From contig NZ_CP060822.1 of NCBI RefSeq assembly GCF_014489415.1, positions 3,519,501 to 3,583,500 of the forward strand: 64,000 nucleotides of DNA, read 5' to 3'. The position numbers and the translations under genes are program-made. The notes beneath the pieces are model-generated. The model was not told the origin of the DNA, ran no database searches, and saw nothing but the letters and a program-made list of their open reading frames with translations. This stretch comes from Cylindrospermopsis curvispora GIHE-G1 (GTDB lineage Bacteria > Cyanobacteriota > Cyanobacteriia > Cyanobacteriales > Nostocaceae). Below, piece after piece: positions 9,778-19,483 of this stretch (position 1 is its first letter; each line of letters opens with the position of its first letter).

Positions 9778-10230
9778 TTAGTTCTCGTAAATTGAGTAAG
9801 CACGCATCTCCTCATTCTCTACTGGCCAATCTTCGTTTTCTCCCCCAATATATAGGATTTCTATCACAATATACTCTTCATTTAACTGCAACAGTGCATT
9901 CAAAAGAATGTCTAATGCGATCGCATCGCTTGTGCCTAGGTCGAACCAGCATCTTCCCCATTCTCCCTCATATTCAAATTCCCCCATGTTGTGCATGAGA
10001 GCTACCATGGAACGACTATAACCTTCCCTATCATAATCTATGTAGTTTAGGTCTACACCAGTTTCTTGTATTTGCAAGTTCTCGGCGTTAAATCCTCCTA
10101 GTTTCCCTAAATAAAACCAGGAGTTAAAAACCTCTTCCACATATTGTTTTTCCTGCGGGGAGGGAATTGTCCCAAACTTAAACCAAATCCAGACATCAAA
10201 GGGGTTAAATTCTCGAAATTGAATGTGCAT
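9778..10230 (-). CDS. DUF3531 family protein
   Basis: A 150-residue soluble acidic protein. It begins MHIQFREFNPFDVWIWF and contains GRCWFDLGTSDAIALDILLN. Both resemble the DUF3531 family conserved in cyanobacteria and plastids, whose function is not known to me. It is followed within 7 bp by the Nudix gene. The TPR-protein gene lies 32 bp away on the same strand, so the three may form an operon. Confidence 0.75.
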   Translation of the reverse strand: MHIQFREFNPFDVWIWFKFGTIPSPQEKQYVEEVFNSWFYLGKLGGFNAENLQIQETGVDLNYIDYDREGYSRSMVALMHNMGEFEYEGEWGRCWFDLGTSDAIALDILLNALLQLNEEYIVIEILYIGGENEDWPVENEEMRAYSIYEN

Positions 10231-10262
10231 TTTAGTGGTTTCTTCAGTAGTTTCTTTAATCT

Positions 10263-11195
10263 CTAATTGCTTTTAAGTCTAGCTTGAGCCTGGCTACGCT
10301 CATACTCAATTTGTTTGACTAAACTAGAAGGAATTTGGGATTTCTTGGCTAGGGCTAAATCAAAATTGGCGATCGCCTGTTGAATCAAATTCTGGTCTTG
10401 TTCTCTTTTGGCTTGCTCATGAAGAATTTGAGCTTTGAGATAATAAATTTCTGGATTGTCACTAGTGCTATTTAAAGCTCGATTGACATATTCTAGGGCT
10501 TCCTGGTATTGTTGTAAATCTCGATATGCTAAAGCAATACCTCTATCTACCAAGTAACGAGGTGCGGCATTTTGTTGCCATTGTTCAATTGCCTGTTCTG
10601 GACTAGTAAAGGGTAAGTTTACCGCCAACATCAAGTTCATATACCCCCTAATTAAATTTAACTCAGGATCATTAGCATCAATAGCCTCTGCCTGGTCTAA
10701 ATATTCATAGACCTTTTTTAACTGTAAAAAGGCCTGAGAAGCACCCTTCCAAACCCCTTGACGAGTGAGAGTTGTCGCTCCAATTAGAAAGTTGCCCACT
10801 CCAGTGTATAAATTACCACGCAAGGGATTAGTCGCAGTCAACTTTTCACCAGTTTCTAAAGTTTTTCGACTATACTTCTCCAAAGCAACCCAATCTTGAT
10901 TAACATAGGACAGGGACGCTTTTAAAGCATAAACCAAGGGTTCCCCCGGTTCCTCGACCATGGCTTTTTTCAGATGATCTTCACCTGCTCCATAATTCCC
11001 CTGTTCAAAAATTGCTCTAAAAGCCGCTTCAGTGCGATCGCCAATTTTATGAGGTTGATTAACACGGAATGGGTCTCCTGCAAAGGCTGTATTAATGCTC
11101 AAACCAAGAGCTAGGGTAGCCATAGAAACCACCCGAACAAAGGATAAATTTCTGGTGGGAGTGAGGAAAGCAATTAAAAAACCTTTGGATATCAT
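10263..11195 (-). CDS. TPR-repeat protein, Sll0314/Alr1548-like
   Basis: A 310-residue protein with an N-terminal hydrophobic segment ending NTAFAGDP, a likely Sec signal cleaved after AFA, so it is probably periplasmic or lumenal. The rest is helical repeats of TPR type. Examples are ALVYALKASLSYVN-like pairs near residues 75-110 and YREAL-like blocks (LQQYQEALEYVNRAL) near 230-245. Such proteins act as protein-binding scaffolds. The family assignment rests on the IGDRTEAAFRAIFEQGNYGA region and is from memory. It is divergent from the ABC ATPase gene, with 126 bp between them. Confidence 0.75.
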   Translation of the reverse strand: MISKGFLIAFLTPTRNLSFVRVVSMATLALGLSINTAFAGDPFRVNQPHKIGDRTEAAFRAIFEQGNYGAGEDHLKKAMVEEPGEPLVYALKASLSYVNQDWVALEKYSRKTLETGEKLTATNPLRGNLYTGVGNFLIGATTLTRQGVWKGASQAFLQLKKVYEYLDQAEAIDANDPELNLIRGYMNLMLAVNLPFTSPEQAIEQWQQNAAPRYLVDRGIALAYRDLQQYQEALEYVNRALNSTSDNPEIYYLKAQILHEQAKREQDQNLIQQAIANFDLALAKKSQIPSSLVKQIEYERSQAQARLKSN

Positions 11196-11321
11196 AATTT
11201 ACAAAGTAGTTACAGCACTTAAACTCAAGTTATTTGTACGTAGGAGAAACAAAACACACTCAATAATATACAGAAAAGTCGGAGAAACTTTATTTCAATT
11301 ACCTGGAACCTATCTTATCAA

Positions 11322-11975
11322 ATGCTCTATCTTCAAAATCTAACTTATCACCCCACAGCTTGTCCCACTCCAATTCTCCAAGCTATTAATTTGGAACTAC
11401 CACCTCAAAAACTAGGACTAGTAATTGGACCAAGTGGATCTGGTAAAAGTACCCTATTAGAGATTTTATCAGGACTTGCGGAACCCACTAGTGGTGGTAT
11501 ATTTTGGAGGGAACAAGAACTAGTCCCAGAACACCTGCAACAACTAGCGGGGATAGTATTTCAATTTCCAGAAAGACACTTTTGTGGGGGCACAATTTTG
11601 GAAGAGTTGCGTTTGGGTCATCCAGAACTAGGACTGGAGAGGGTCAAGAATGCATTAAAGGAGGTAGGACTAGAGAGTTTACCCTTATCTACATCGCCTA
11701 ATGCTCTCAGTGGTGGACAACAAAGACGTTTAGCCCTGGCTGTACAGTTGATTCGCCAACCAAACCTATTACTACTAGATGAACCTACAGCAGGTCTGGA
11801 TTGGTCAATGCGTCGTCAACTAGTGACTTTACTAGAGAGACTCAAGAAAAACTGGACAATACTGGTGGTCACCCATGACGCGGGGGACCTATTACCAATA
11901 GCAGATTGTTGTTGGAATCTCCACCATGGTATTTTGAGTCCTATTGCTCCCAGTTTAGAGTCAATAGCGAAGTAA
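11322..11975 (+). CDS. ABC transporter ATP-binding protein
   Basis: A 217-residue single ATPase domain of the ECF/CbiO type. It has Walker A GPSGSGKST, a Q-loop in VFQFPERHF, signature LSGGQQRR, Walker B LLLLDEPTAGLD and the switch His in VTHDAG. The FQFPE motif is typical of ECF-type and cobalt/biotin energising subunits. No permease gene is adjacent, so the transported substrate is unknown and the partner must lie elsewhere. The stop at 11975 is only 2 bp before the rsmG start, which suggests cotranscription. Confidence 0.88.
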   Translation: MLYLQNLTYHPTACPTPILQAINLELPPQKLGLVIGPSGSGKSTLLEILSGLAEPTSGGIFWREQELVPEHLQQLAGIVFQFPERHFCGGTILEELRLGHPELGLERVKNALKEVGLESLPLSTSPNALSGGQQRRLALAVQLIRQPNLLLLDEPTAGLDWSMRRQLVTLLERLKKNWTILVVTHDAGDLLPIADCCWNLHHGILSPIAPSLESIAK

Positions 11976-11977
11976 CT

Positions 11978-12739
11978 ATGGTAAGTATGGATAGGGAAAG
12001 TGGCGGTACTTTACCGGAGATGGCAGAAATTTGGCAGGAAACATTAAATTGGCAACCCACAATTGAACAGGGGAATCAACTGCAAAAGCTGTACGATTTG
12101 ATTGTACTTGCTAATCGTCAAATCAACTTAACTCGAATTACCGAACCCAAAGAATTCTGGGAAAAACATCTTTGGGATTCTTTAAGAGGAGTTGCACCAC
12201 AGCAGCATTTTTTACCAGAATTGAATGCAGCTGGGTCAATAATTGACATTGGTAGCGGTGCGGGATTTCCTGGTCTACCAATTGGGATAGTTTTTCCTCA
12301 TTACCAGGTAACTCTACTAGATTCTACTCGCAAGAAAGTTAACTTTATCAACAGTGCTATAGAAAAACTAACCCTGAGTAATGCAACAACAATTCTAGGA
12401 AGAGCGGAGGAAATTGGACAGCAAACCCCATACAGGGAGAAATATGATTTAGCAGTCATCCGCGCTGTAGCTAGTGCTCCCGTATGTAGTGAATATACTT
12501 TACCCTTAATCAAAAAAGGCGGTTTGGCAATCATTTATCGGGGAACCTGGACGCAGGAAGAAAATCAAAATTTAGAACACGCTGCCAATATTTTGGGAGC
12601 TAGGATAGAACTGATAGATAGATTTACCACTCCCCTGACTAAAAGTGTTCGTCACTGTGTATATTTAAAGAAGGTGCTACACACACCCATAAGCTTTCCC
12701 CGTCCTGTGGGTGTACCCATCCAAAATCCATTATGTTAA
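11978..12739 (+). CDS. rsmG: 16S rRNA (guanine527-N7)-methyltransferase
   Basis: A 253-residue SAM-dependent enzyme that methylates G527 of 16S rRNA. The SAM-binding loop IIDIGSGAGFPGLPI and the later LLDSTRKKVNFI are diagnostic of RsmG (GidB). The ATG at 11978 lies 2 bp after the ABC gene's stop. An earlier in-frame start at 11906 would overlap that gene by 70 bp. The C-terminal tail past VRHCVYLKKV is a little longer than usual. A hairpin at 12745-12762 follows. Confidence 0.93.
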   Translation: MVSMDRESGGTLPEMAEIWQETLNWQPTIEQGNQLQKLYDLIVLANRQINLTRITEPKEFWEKHLWDSLRGVAPQQHFLPELNAAGSIIDIGSGAGFPGLPIGIVFPHYQVTLLDSTRKKVNFINSAIEKLTLSNATTILGRAEEIGQQTPYREKYDLAVIRAVASAPVCSEYTLPLIKKGGLAIIYRGTWTQEENQNLEHAANILGARIELIDRFTTPLTKSVRHCVYLKKVLHTPISFPRPVGVPIQNPLC

Positions 12740-12744
12740 ATAAA

Positions 12745-12762
12745 CCCCCGACAAGTCGGGGG
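12745..12762. terminator. hairpin between convergent rsmG and ispG
   Basis: CCCCCGAC and GTCGGGGG form a perfect 8-bp arm pair around AA. It sits 5 bp after the rsmG stop and just beyond the ispG stop on the other strand. There is no strong T-run, so its strength as a terminator is uncertain. Confidence 0.6.
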
Positions 12763-12770
12763 AGCGTTAA

Positions 12771-13997
12771 CTAAGGATCTACCCAACGACCATCACCTTT
12801 AATTAAATTAATTAATTCTTCCACCCCTTGGTCCTCTGGAACCTTTTTAATCTCCTCTCTACCTCTATACAAAGAGATAAAACCAGGATTTTTACCAACA
12901 TATCCATAGTCCGCATCGGCCATTTCCCCCGGACCGTTGACAATACAACCCATAACAGCAATATCTAACCCGGTTAAATGTTTCGTTGCTTCCCGAACTT
13001 TATGTAACACCTCCTCTAGGTTAAATAAAGTCCTACCACAGGAAGGACAAGCAACGTACTCAACCATTGTTTTCCGCAAACCAAGAGCTTGAAGAATGCT
13101 GTAACAAACAGGAATCTCCTTTTCCGGTGATTCTGTTAAAGACACGCGAATGGTATCACCAATACCATCTGCTAACAAGGTGGCAATCCCCGCAGTGGAT
13201 TTAATTCTGCCATATTCTCCATCTCCTGCTTCCGTCACACCCAAATGTAAGGGATAATCCATACCCAAATCATCCATCCGTTTAGCCATGAGTCGGTATG
13301 CAGCTACCATCACTGGAACCCGCGATGCTTTCATGGAAATAACAATGTTGTAAAAATTTAGAGATTCACAAATACGGATAAATTCTAAAGCTGATTCTAC
13401 CATACCCTCGGGCGTATCACCATAGGTAAATAACATTCTTTCTGCTAGGGAACCATGGTTAACTCCAATACGCATGGCTTTACCTTGGTCTCGCAGTGAC
13501 ACTACTAGTGGAGCTAGGGTCTCACGAATTTTCTCCCCTATTTCATCGAACTCGGTTTTTGTATATTCAGTGCGATTGCTGTTCGGTTTCTCAAATACAT
13601 ATAACCCAGGATTAATCCGAACTTTCTCGATATGTTGGGCTACCTCCAAAGCAATTTTCATTCCGTTGTGGTGGACATCAGCTACAATGGGAACATCCCT
13701 GTAAGTTTGTTGTAACTTTTGTTTGATTTCCGCTAATGCTTTGGCATGGGCCATACTGGGAACAGTTACTCTAACTATTTCGCAGCCAATTTCATGGAGA
13801 CGACGAATAGCGCTGACAGAGCCATCAATATCTAAGGTGTCTTCATTAATCATTGACTGTACTACCACGGGGTAACCACCACCGATAGTCACATCTCCTA
13901 CCTTAACAGGGCGGGTTTTACGACGTTTAATAGTGGTGTCAAAGGTGGGTTGGCTGGTGATAATATTACCAGTCTCAAGGGATGGTAGGGTTTGCAT
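12771..13997 (-). CDS. ispG: 4-hydroxy-3-methylbut-2-enyl diphosphate synthase
   Basis: A 408-residue 4Fe-4S enzyme of the MEP isoprenoid pathway. It reduces methylerythritol cyclodiphosphate to HMBPP, with electrons from ferredoxin in cyanobacteria. An N-terminal TIM-barrel part carries [19 protein letters not shown]. The C-terminal cluster cysteines lie in ACPSCGRT and [11 protein letters not shown]. Length is right for the short bacterial two-domain form. The product feeds carotenoids, phytol and quinones. The gene is monocistronic by spacing and converges on rsmG. Confidence 0.97.
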   Translation of the reverse strand: MQTLPSLETGNIITSQPTFDTTIKRRKTRPVKVGDVTIGGGYPVVVQSMINEDTLDIDGSVSAIRRLHEIGCEIVRVTVPSMAHAKALAEIKQKLQQTYRDVPIVADVHHNGMKIALEVAQHIEKVRINPGLYVFEKPNSNRTEYTKTEFDEIGEKIRETLAPLVVSLRDQGKAMRIGVNHGSLAERMLFTYGDTPEGMVESALEFIRICESLNFYNIVISMKASRVPVMVAAYRLMAKRMDDLGMDYPLHLGVTEAGDGEYGRIKSTAGIATLLADGIGDTIRVSLTESPEKEIPVCYSILQALGLRKTMVEYVACPSCGRTLFNLEEVLHKVREATKHLTGLDIAVMGCIVNGPGEMADADYGYVGKNPGFISLYRGREEIKKVPEDQGVEELINLIKGDGRWVDP

Positions 13998-14067
13998 AGC
14001 CTCAACAAGTAGATTCTGTAGCTACCATACCAGATTCTTAGGACTGTTAGCTACATGCCACTTTTTA

Positions 14068-14700
14068 TCACTTAAACAGTTCTAGGGAACCTTGATAACC
14101 GGTCACAATTCGTGCTCCATCTTTCAGAATGTGAACTTCTATTTGATCGCTGGCCCAGGTGATCTTATCATTAAACTCTGGGTTGAACACATAGACTTTT
14201 TGGTTCCGGGAGGATACGGGGGAGGTGGGGGAGTTAATGGCTAAGGAATCTACAAACGGACCGTCAATTAAAATGTCCAGTTCTCCTAATAATTCCCGAG
14301 AACCGGGGGGTGCTGATTCCGATTGTAATTCCTGGAGGGTAAAACCGCTGAAGGACATTACATTTAAACCCCTAGCTTTGAGTTTTCTTGCCAAAATCGC
14401 TAGGGACTTGGCCTGCAGAAATGGTTCTCCTCCCGAAAAAGTAACTCCTGTATTTTCAGAATTTCTCAGGATATCTTCCGCTAGGTCATCAATAGCAACT
14501 AACTTGTTAACTTCAAAACTCCAAGACTGGGGATTAAAACAACTGGAACAGTGGCGAGGACAACCCTGCATCCATACCACAGCTCGACGACCAGGTCCGT
14601 TAACCTCGGATTTATCAACATACCCCATGATGTTTAGATACCCGTTGGGAATTTCTTTCATGGGAGATATTATCACTAATTCGTTTAAAGCTGCTGTCAT
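14068..14700 (-). CDS. radical-SAM activase-like protein (NrdG/PFL-activase type)
   Basis: A 210-residue protein with the radical-SAM cluster motif CxxxCxxC in GCPRHCSSCFN and the SAM-binding FSGGEPF. This is the layout of single-cluster activases such as NrdG, which make a glycyl radical on a partner enzyme. No class III ribonucleotide reductase or other glycyl-radical enzyme is nearby, so the target is unknown. The start at 14700 has a strong ribosome-binding site (AAGGAG). The N-terminus (about 25 residues) is cyanobacterial in style. Confidence 0.8.
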   Translation of the reverse strand: MTAALNELVIISPMKEIPNGYLNIMGYVDKSEVNGPGRRAVVWMQGCPRHCSSCFNPQSWSFEVNKLVAIDDLAEDILRNSENTGVTFSGGEPFLQAKSLAILARKLKARGLNVMSFSGFTLQELQSESAPPGSRELLGELDILIDGPFVDSLAINSPTSPVSSRNQKVYVFNPEFNDKITWASDQIEVHILKDGARIVTGYQGSLELFK

Positions 14701-14985
14701 TTTATTACTCCTTCTCCCTAAGTATAAAATGCTTTGAGTTAATCATCTTTCTTCCCTCCCCGAGATCCCCGCTCTCTTAGGTGGGTTGTTGACAATTTTT
14801 GGTGAATAATCATATCTTAAACTAAAGTCCTATAAATTGCAACGCCTTCAAGAGAAGACCCAGGATTTCGTAGGTTGGATTGAGGAACGAAACCCAACAT
14901 TTGGGGCTAGAAGCTGAAAGAAAATTTCTACCCAGATATTGACAAATCTACCGGAATGTCCATATACTAAAATGTAGTGTATATT

Positions 14986-15025
14986 ATTGTTGAGTTCAAT
15001 GAAGAAATCAATTTTGAAGCAAAAC
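14986..15025. repeat. repeat shared with array right flank
   Basis: ATTGTTGAGTTCAATGAAGA and the 20 bp after it match 24391-24430 with only a few differences. The second copy sits between the tandem array and the tnpB remnant. This copy lies about 70 bp before element A2, so both places carry two parts of what may be one decayed element. Confidence 0.6.
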
Positions 15026-15091
15026 CTTTTATATATACAAACATAGATTTTCGTAGGGCGATCGCTCGATAATTACAGCAACTCCTAGACT

Positions 15092-15345
15092 TATATATAA
15101 ATGAGAAATAATAAGAAAAAATTATACTTATGAGCGGTTGTGATAAGTTTTTTTATGGTTGAGGGGCGTAGAAATGTGGTATTGTAATAGTTAAGAATAA
15201 TGGAGTGGCGACATTTTTAAAAAAACTGCACAGATTTCCATTATCAGAGTATCATTGCCAAGAGTCAATAGTCAACCCCCCTCATTGAAAAAAATCGGTG
15301 CGCGGCAGATCTCCTCATCAAAAGCGCTTTTTGACTTTGATTTAC
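15092..15345. repeat. dispersed element, copy A2
   Basis: The partner of A1 at 383-636: about 254 bp, collinear and same orientation. ATAATGGA (15197-15204) can pair with TCCATTAT (15237-15244), exactly as in A1. The core 15228-15305 (CACAGATTTCCATTATC, ATCATTGCCAAGAGTCAATA, GTCAACCCCCC) resembles the tandem-array unit. Confidence 0.7.
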
Positions 15346-15406
15346 AAGTCACAATAAATATAGGTTAAGCAGTATCGTGATTGAGAGTGATTTGCAATTG
15401 CAGGGA

Positions 15407-15466
15407 GGTTTCGTTCCTCAACCAATCCTACAAATAATTGTGCCTCCCTACTTAGTTGAACCTACA
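15407..15466. repeat. REP-like repeat
   Basis: GGTTTCGTTCCTCAACC, then ATCCTACAAATAATTGTGCC and TCCCTACTTAG. It matches 41145-41195 and the reverse complement of 3113-3167. It ends just beyond the stop of the desaturase/dehydrogenase gene. Confidence 0.6.
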
Positions 15467-15474
15467 CTTTAAAT

Positions 15475-16698
15475 TTAGCTTTGTTGTTTTTTATTGGTGA
15501 AAATTCTATAATATAACCATCTGGTAAACTCTTTGATGGGGAAGAGCAGGTAGGTTAGGGGGTTGACAGTAACAATAATGTTTCTAAAGTCCCGTTGAGC
15601 TAAAAACACAATTCCCTTTGCTACCTGGGTTGATGACATGACTCCATAGGGATTAAGTTGACTTTTAAATGGACCTAATATTAGTTTCCTAATTACACAG
15701 ACTCCATTTAGGCGTTTTAGGGTAACTAAATCTCCTAATGCTCTTTTACTCAGTTCATAAAGAGGACTTAATGCAGGTGAAACTTCAGCTTCCGAAGTGT
15801 TCACCCAAATTTCCTTGGTTGCTTTAGCATGGGGTCCAGTAACAGTCTCGGAAAATATATCTATTAACCGCAGTGCAGAAAATGTGTTAATTTCATAGGA
15901 ATTATTCATAGCTCCGGAAGTGCGATCGCCATAAACATTAATGCCATGGTTGATAATTAAAATATCAACTTTTTCTAAGTTGGCTTTTAGTTCTATTTCG
16001 TTGCCCAATTGCCAGGGGATGACTTTGATTCCAGAGTGGTTTGGGATATTTTCTGGGTTAGTTGTTAAGGCTACAACTTTGGCATTTTGTTTAATTAATT
16101 GAGTGGTTAGTGCTTTTCCTAAACTTCCGGAAGCTCCGGTGATAGCAATGGTTTTACCTTTAAGAGAAAGTCCCGTTCCCAACACTTTATCTACCAGGGA
16201 AAATACTCCACTATAATAGGCGTTGACATCGTCAAAATGGTGTCGCCAATGATAGGTTCTATTCACAAACCAAACGGAAGGAATTGTTGCTAATGGTCCG
16301 GGTAAATGATTATAATCTGTGTCTATTGTGCCTTGAAAGTAGCGCAAAGATGCACCGTATAAAAAGGTAATGGAGTAGGCCACACCTAACCACAAACCCC
16401 ACTGTTTTGTCAAGAGAGCGACGAAGGTTAATAAAACCACCAGTATTATAGATTCCACAATGTCATGATATAATTGGGACTCTATGTAGGCTTTTTGAGA
16501 AGCAATAGTCAGGTCTCGACGATATGCTGCGTGGTGCTTATTATGCCATTTTGACAACCAGGTGACTTGATGACACAAAGCATGATAAACATCCCGGAGA
16601 ATTTCAGCCAGTAATAGGGAGAAAAACCCCCAGGTGATAAACTGTAAACCGGTGTTTACTAATATCCAATCAATCTCTATGCTTTGAATTAAAATCAT
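15475..16698 (-). CDS. sterol desaturase-like / short-chain dehydrogenase fusion
   Basis: A 407-residue two-domain membrane enzyme. The N-terminal half has hydrophobic segments and histidine boxes of the fatty-acid-hydroxylase/sterol-desaturase superfamily: HALCH, KWHNKHHAAYRRD and TYHWRHHFDD. These would hold a diiron centre. The C-terminal half (from about residue 180) is a Rossmann dehydrogenase with TGASGSLGKALT. A Ser-Tyr-Lys-like region (SPLYELSKRALGD) comes later. Cyanobacteria are known to carry this bifunctional arrangement. The substrate is unknown, possibly a lipid or carotenoid-like molecule. It may be cotranscribed with cruP (53 bp upstream). Confidence 0.85.
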   Translation of the reverse strand: MILIQSIEIDWILVNTGLQFITWGFFSLLLAEILRDVYHALCHQVTWLSKWHNKHHAAYRRDLTIASQKAYIESQLYHDIVESIILVVLLTFVALLTKQWGLWLGVAYSITFLYGASLRYFQGTIDTDYNHLPGPLATIPSVWFVNRTYHWRHHFDDVNAYYSGVFSLVDKVLGTGLSLKGKTIAITGASGSLGKALTTQLIKQNAKVVALTTNPENIPNHSGIKVIPWQLGNEIELKANLEKVDILIINHGINVYGDRTSGAMNNSYEINTFSALRLIDIFSETVTGPHAKATKEIWVNTSEAEVSPALSPLYELSKRALGDLVTLKRLNGVCVIRKLILGPFKSQLNPYGVMSSTQVAKGIVFLAQRDFRNIIVTVNPLTYLLFPIKEFTRWLYYRIFTNKKQQS

Positions 16699-16751
16699 TT
16701 TCCTTTAGCACTGTACATTTATTTTTACTATTTTTACATTATCCACAGATT

Positions 16752-18305
16752 CTATGGATTTGGGTGGTAATCTCTACCGGAACCAAATTTCCAACCATCT
16801 ATCCATCGATGAATATAGTATTGTTGACTGTTCGGTAAGTTATTAATTATTTTGCCTAGTGCTGGTATGGAGCTGAAAGAAAATAAAAGGCTAAAAATCA
16901 GCAGGTTTATATAGTGACCTATCCAATCTATCAAACTGAAAAGACCAACTTGGGGAATAATCTTAGCTATTAACAAGGGATGGTTTATACCCGTTTTCCA
17001 CAAGGTTTGACTCAAGGCTGAAAATTGCACTATATCTTGTAAAAAAGGTTTTAAAACCGGAGTACCTAATTTTGCCATTTCCCTAAATACTACGGACAGC
17101 AGTTGATTAATTTGATCCGGTGGGATTTGCTGATTTGTTCTTACACTCATGGCTTTTTGAAACAACCAGGTCACACTTAAACTAGGTTGGTAGGGCTGTA
17201 ATAATTTTAAGGAGGAAGCCCATAATTCATTAGTTTGTAATGCTTCCTCAATCCCCACGGTTAATCGCTCTAAATGACGAATCATGGCACCAAATCCACC
17301 AAAACTCAGGGGTGACTGATTACCACTGCTATCTCCCACGGGTAAAATGTAATTCCAAGGGGTTTGCAAGGGACTTTCACGGTAACTAGGAAAAAAACCA
17401 AACAACACCCTTTTAAAAGTTAATTTATCAATTTCTACCTTTTGGTATTCTGGTAATAAGCGAAAATATTCACCAATTAATTCTTCTAGGCTTAACCGCT
17501 GGGATGCTGGGTCAATATAGGTAAATAAATAAGTGGTTCTACCATCCCGTGCGGGGAAAGCTTCCCAAAAGTATTGACATTGATTTTGTAGGGTAGTAAA
17601 GGATAGCAATAAATCCCCTGAGTCATTGCTGGTAAATCCCTCTGCACAACTTCCCACTACTAAACATATTGCATCTGGTTTTTTACCCCCACGTGCTTGT
17701 TTACTAATAGGTGAAAGGTGTCCCATAGCATCTAGTAGTAATCTACCTGAAAATTGGTTATTGACCATTATGCCATTTGAATGGACCACCGCGTTGTTAA
17801 ATGGGGTATTCTCTAGTAATGTTCCTCCTGCAACTAGAAACCGGTTCTTGAGAGTTTTGAGTAGATAAACCGGATCTACCCCAATATTGAGTACATCCTC
17901 CACCCAAATTTCCCCACTACCAGCAAAACCTACCCGTGCTGGGTTATAGGTAGTGACAATGGTTGTTGCTAATTCCTCCTGTGTCAATAGGTCTAATTTT
18001 ATTAATACTGACAATTCCTGACGAGAAATATTCCATTCTTGTTCTCTTCCCTGTAAAACCCCTTTTTCTAGCAGTGCTACTCGCACTCCCCGTACTGCTA
18101 GGGCACTACCAATTAAAATTCCTAATGTCCCACCACAAATTATTACATCCCAGTCTATAGATTCTAACGGGGTTGATTCCTGTTTAACTACTTCCGTAAA
18201 GGTTTGGTTATCGGTTTTTAGGGATGTTAAAGTTTTATCGCTGCGCCGTAGGTTCTCTAATATGTTTCCTGGCAGTTGGGAGAGAATTTTTTCTGTTATA
18301 GTCAT
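16752..18305 (-). CDS. cruP: lycopene cyclase paralog CruP (FAD-dependent)
   Basis: A 517-residue flavoprotein. The FAD-binding Rossmann motif is VIICGGTLGILIGSALAVRG. It is followed by the CruP-like signature GREQEWNISRQELSVL, which plants and cyanobacteria share. CruP is a paralog of lycopene cyclase CruA, linked in plants to limiting carotenoid epoxide and photo-oxidative stress. Cyclase activity is doubtful. The C-terminal part has hydrophobic segments (NLLIFSLLFSFSS), suggesting membrane contact. The start overlaps the nagA stop by 4 bp (ATGA type), so translation is probably coupled. Identification is from memory of family motifs. Confidence 0.78.
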   Translation of the reverse strand: MTITEKILSQLPGNILENLRRSDKTLTSLKTDNQTFTEVVKQESTPLESIDWDVIICGGTLGILIGSALAVRGVRVALLEKGVLQGREQEWNISRQELSVLIKLDLLTQEELATTIVTTYNPARVGFAGSGEIWVEDVLNIGVDPVYLLKTLKNRFLVAGGTLLENTPFNNAVVHSNGIMVNNQFSGRLLLDAMGHLSPISKQARGGKKPDAICLVVGSCAEGFTSNDSGDLLLSFTTLQNQCQYFWEAFPARDGRTTYLFTYIDPASQRLSLEELIGEYFRLLPEYQKVEIDKLTFKRVLFGFFPSYRESPLQTPWNYILPVGDSSGNQSPLSFGGFGAMIRHLERLTVGIEEALQTNELWASSLKLLQPYQPSLSVTWLFQKAMSVRTNQQIPPDQINQLLSVVFREMAKLGTPVLKPFLQDIVQFSALSQTLWKTGINHPLLIAKIIPQVGLFSLIDWIGHYINLLIFSLLFSFSSIPALGKIINNLPNSQQYYIHRWIDGWKFGSGRDYHPNP

Positions 18306-19483
18306 GTCCTAGCAAGTTCTATTCTTTTCCAAGTCAATTCTCCTGTATTTTGATCCTCAAACCAACGGAGTAAATTGGCCTGTACACCCGCACCAATGGT
18401 GGGTAGATTAATTGCCTTTCTGGGCCCATCCGTAGCTAAAAAGATTCCAGTTTCAATGTCGCAAATTTGCCACTGCACTAGCTTTTGTACTCCTTTTAGT
18501 AAGGAAAATGTGGTTCCCGATAAGGTTCCATCCGCTAATCTAGCTGTACCATTTTTTACTGTAATTTTTCGACTATCCCAGGGATATTCTCCATCTGGTA
18601 GTCCTAGTGGTGCTAAAGCATCACTGACTAGAAATAGTCCTTTGCTAGCACGTAATAAAATTTCTAACATGGGCGGCACAATGTGTTGTCCATCGGCGAT
18701 AAAGCTACTCATCACATGGGGATGATTTATAGCAGCACCCAATAGACCTGGTTCTCGGTGGTGTAGAGGTGGCATGGCATTAAACGCATGGGTCACCATA
18801 GTAGCACCTGATCTAAAAGCTTCTTCTGCTTGTGCTGCTGTAGCTAGGGAATGTCCTAAACTCACGGTTATTCCTAAAGATCTCAGATAGGGTATGACTT
18901 CCCCAGTGGAGTCTAATTCAGGAGCTAGGGTGATGACCTTCACCAGGGAAGCATAATTCCCTAATACCCGATTAACCTCACTCATGGTCAGGGGGAGTAA
19001 ATATTCTGCTGGATGGGCCCCCCGTTTACCATAGTTTAAAAAGGGACCTTCTAAATGGACTCCCAGAATTTTTGCCCCGGATTTTTGCTCATAATTGGCT
19101 ATGAGGTCTAGGGAACGATGTATATTTTCTATGGAGGTTGTCACTAAAGTGGGTAAATAAGCATCCACCCCCTGTTCCCACAAAAAATTTGATATTTCTT
19201 CCAGTCTGTGGATGTTTCTATCTGTCAAGTCGGGGAATGCTAAACCCAAACCCCCATTGATTTGCAGATCCACACCACCCAATGAGACCCAATCACCTGC
19301 TAAATCCAGAACCCGCAAGTTCTCCCTGGTTTGTCTTTGACACAGCTGGGTCATGGGTAAGATTTCTTCGATGTTCCCCCGCTCGTTCACCCAGATCATC
19401 TGTAAACCTTGATAACCGGGTACTTTTGCATTGATAATATCGGTGTTGCAAATTATCCGCTCTGCTGTTGTTGTGGTCATCAC
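18302..19483 (-). CDS. nagA: N-acetylglucosamine-6-phosphate deacetylase
   Basis: A 393-residue amidohydrolase that deacetylates GlcNAc-6-P during amino-sugar recycling. Metal- and substrate-binding motifs are GVDLQINGG near the N-terminus, LGVHLEGPFLN, SLGHSLA, THAFNAMPPLHHREPG and LVSDALAPLG. The last holds the catalytic Asp. Length is normal. The stop overlaps the cruP start, an odd pairing because the two pathways are not obviously linked. It is divergent from purE, 106 bp away. Confidence 0.93.
   Translation of the reverse strand: MMTTTTAERIICNTDIINAKVPGYQGLQMIWVNERGNIEEILPMTQLCQRQTRENLRVLDLAGDWVSLGGVDLQINGGLGLAFPDLTDRNIHRLEEISNFLWEQGVDAYLPTLVTTSIENIHRSLDLIANYEQKSGAKILGVHLEGPFLNYGKRGAHPAEYLLPLTMSEVNRVLGNYASLVKVITLAPELDSTGEVIPYLRSLGITVSLGHSLATAAQAEEAFRSGATMVTHAFNAMPPLHHREPGLLGAAINHPHVMSSFIADGQHIVPPMLEILLRASKGLFLVSDALAPLGLPDGEYPWDSRKITVKNGTARLADGTLSGTTFSLLKGVQKLVQWQICDIETGIFLATDGPRKAINLPTIGAGVQANLLRWFEDQNTGELTWKRIELART

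Larger units (their letters stand above)
14701..15474. other. intergenic region with dispersed repeats
   Basis: About 770 bp with no supported gene. It carries a REP-like hairpin near 14870-14903, a segment at 14986-15025 shared with the right flank of the tandem array, the A2 element at 15092-15345, and another REP-like repeat at 15407-15466. An imperfect palindrome (ATATACTA...TAGTGTATAT) lies just before 14986. Confidence 0.6.

Noticed and set aside
14225-14737. 170-codon plus-strand ORF
   Set aside because: It is antisense to the radical-SAM gene, which has a clear motif and a strong ribosome-binding site.
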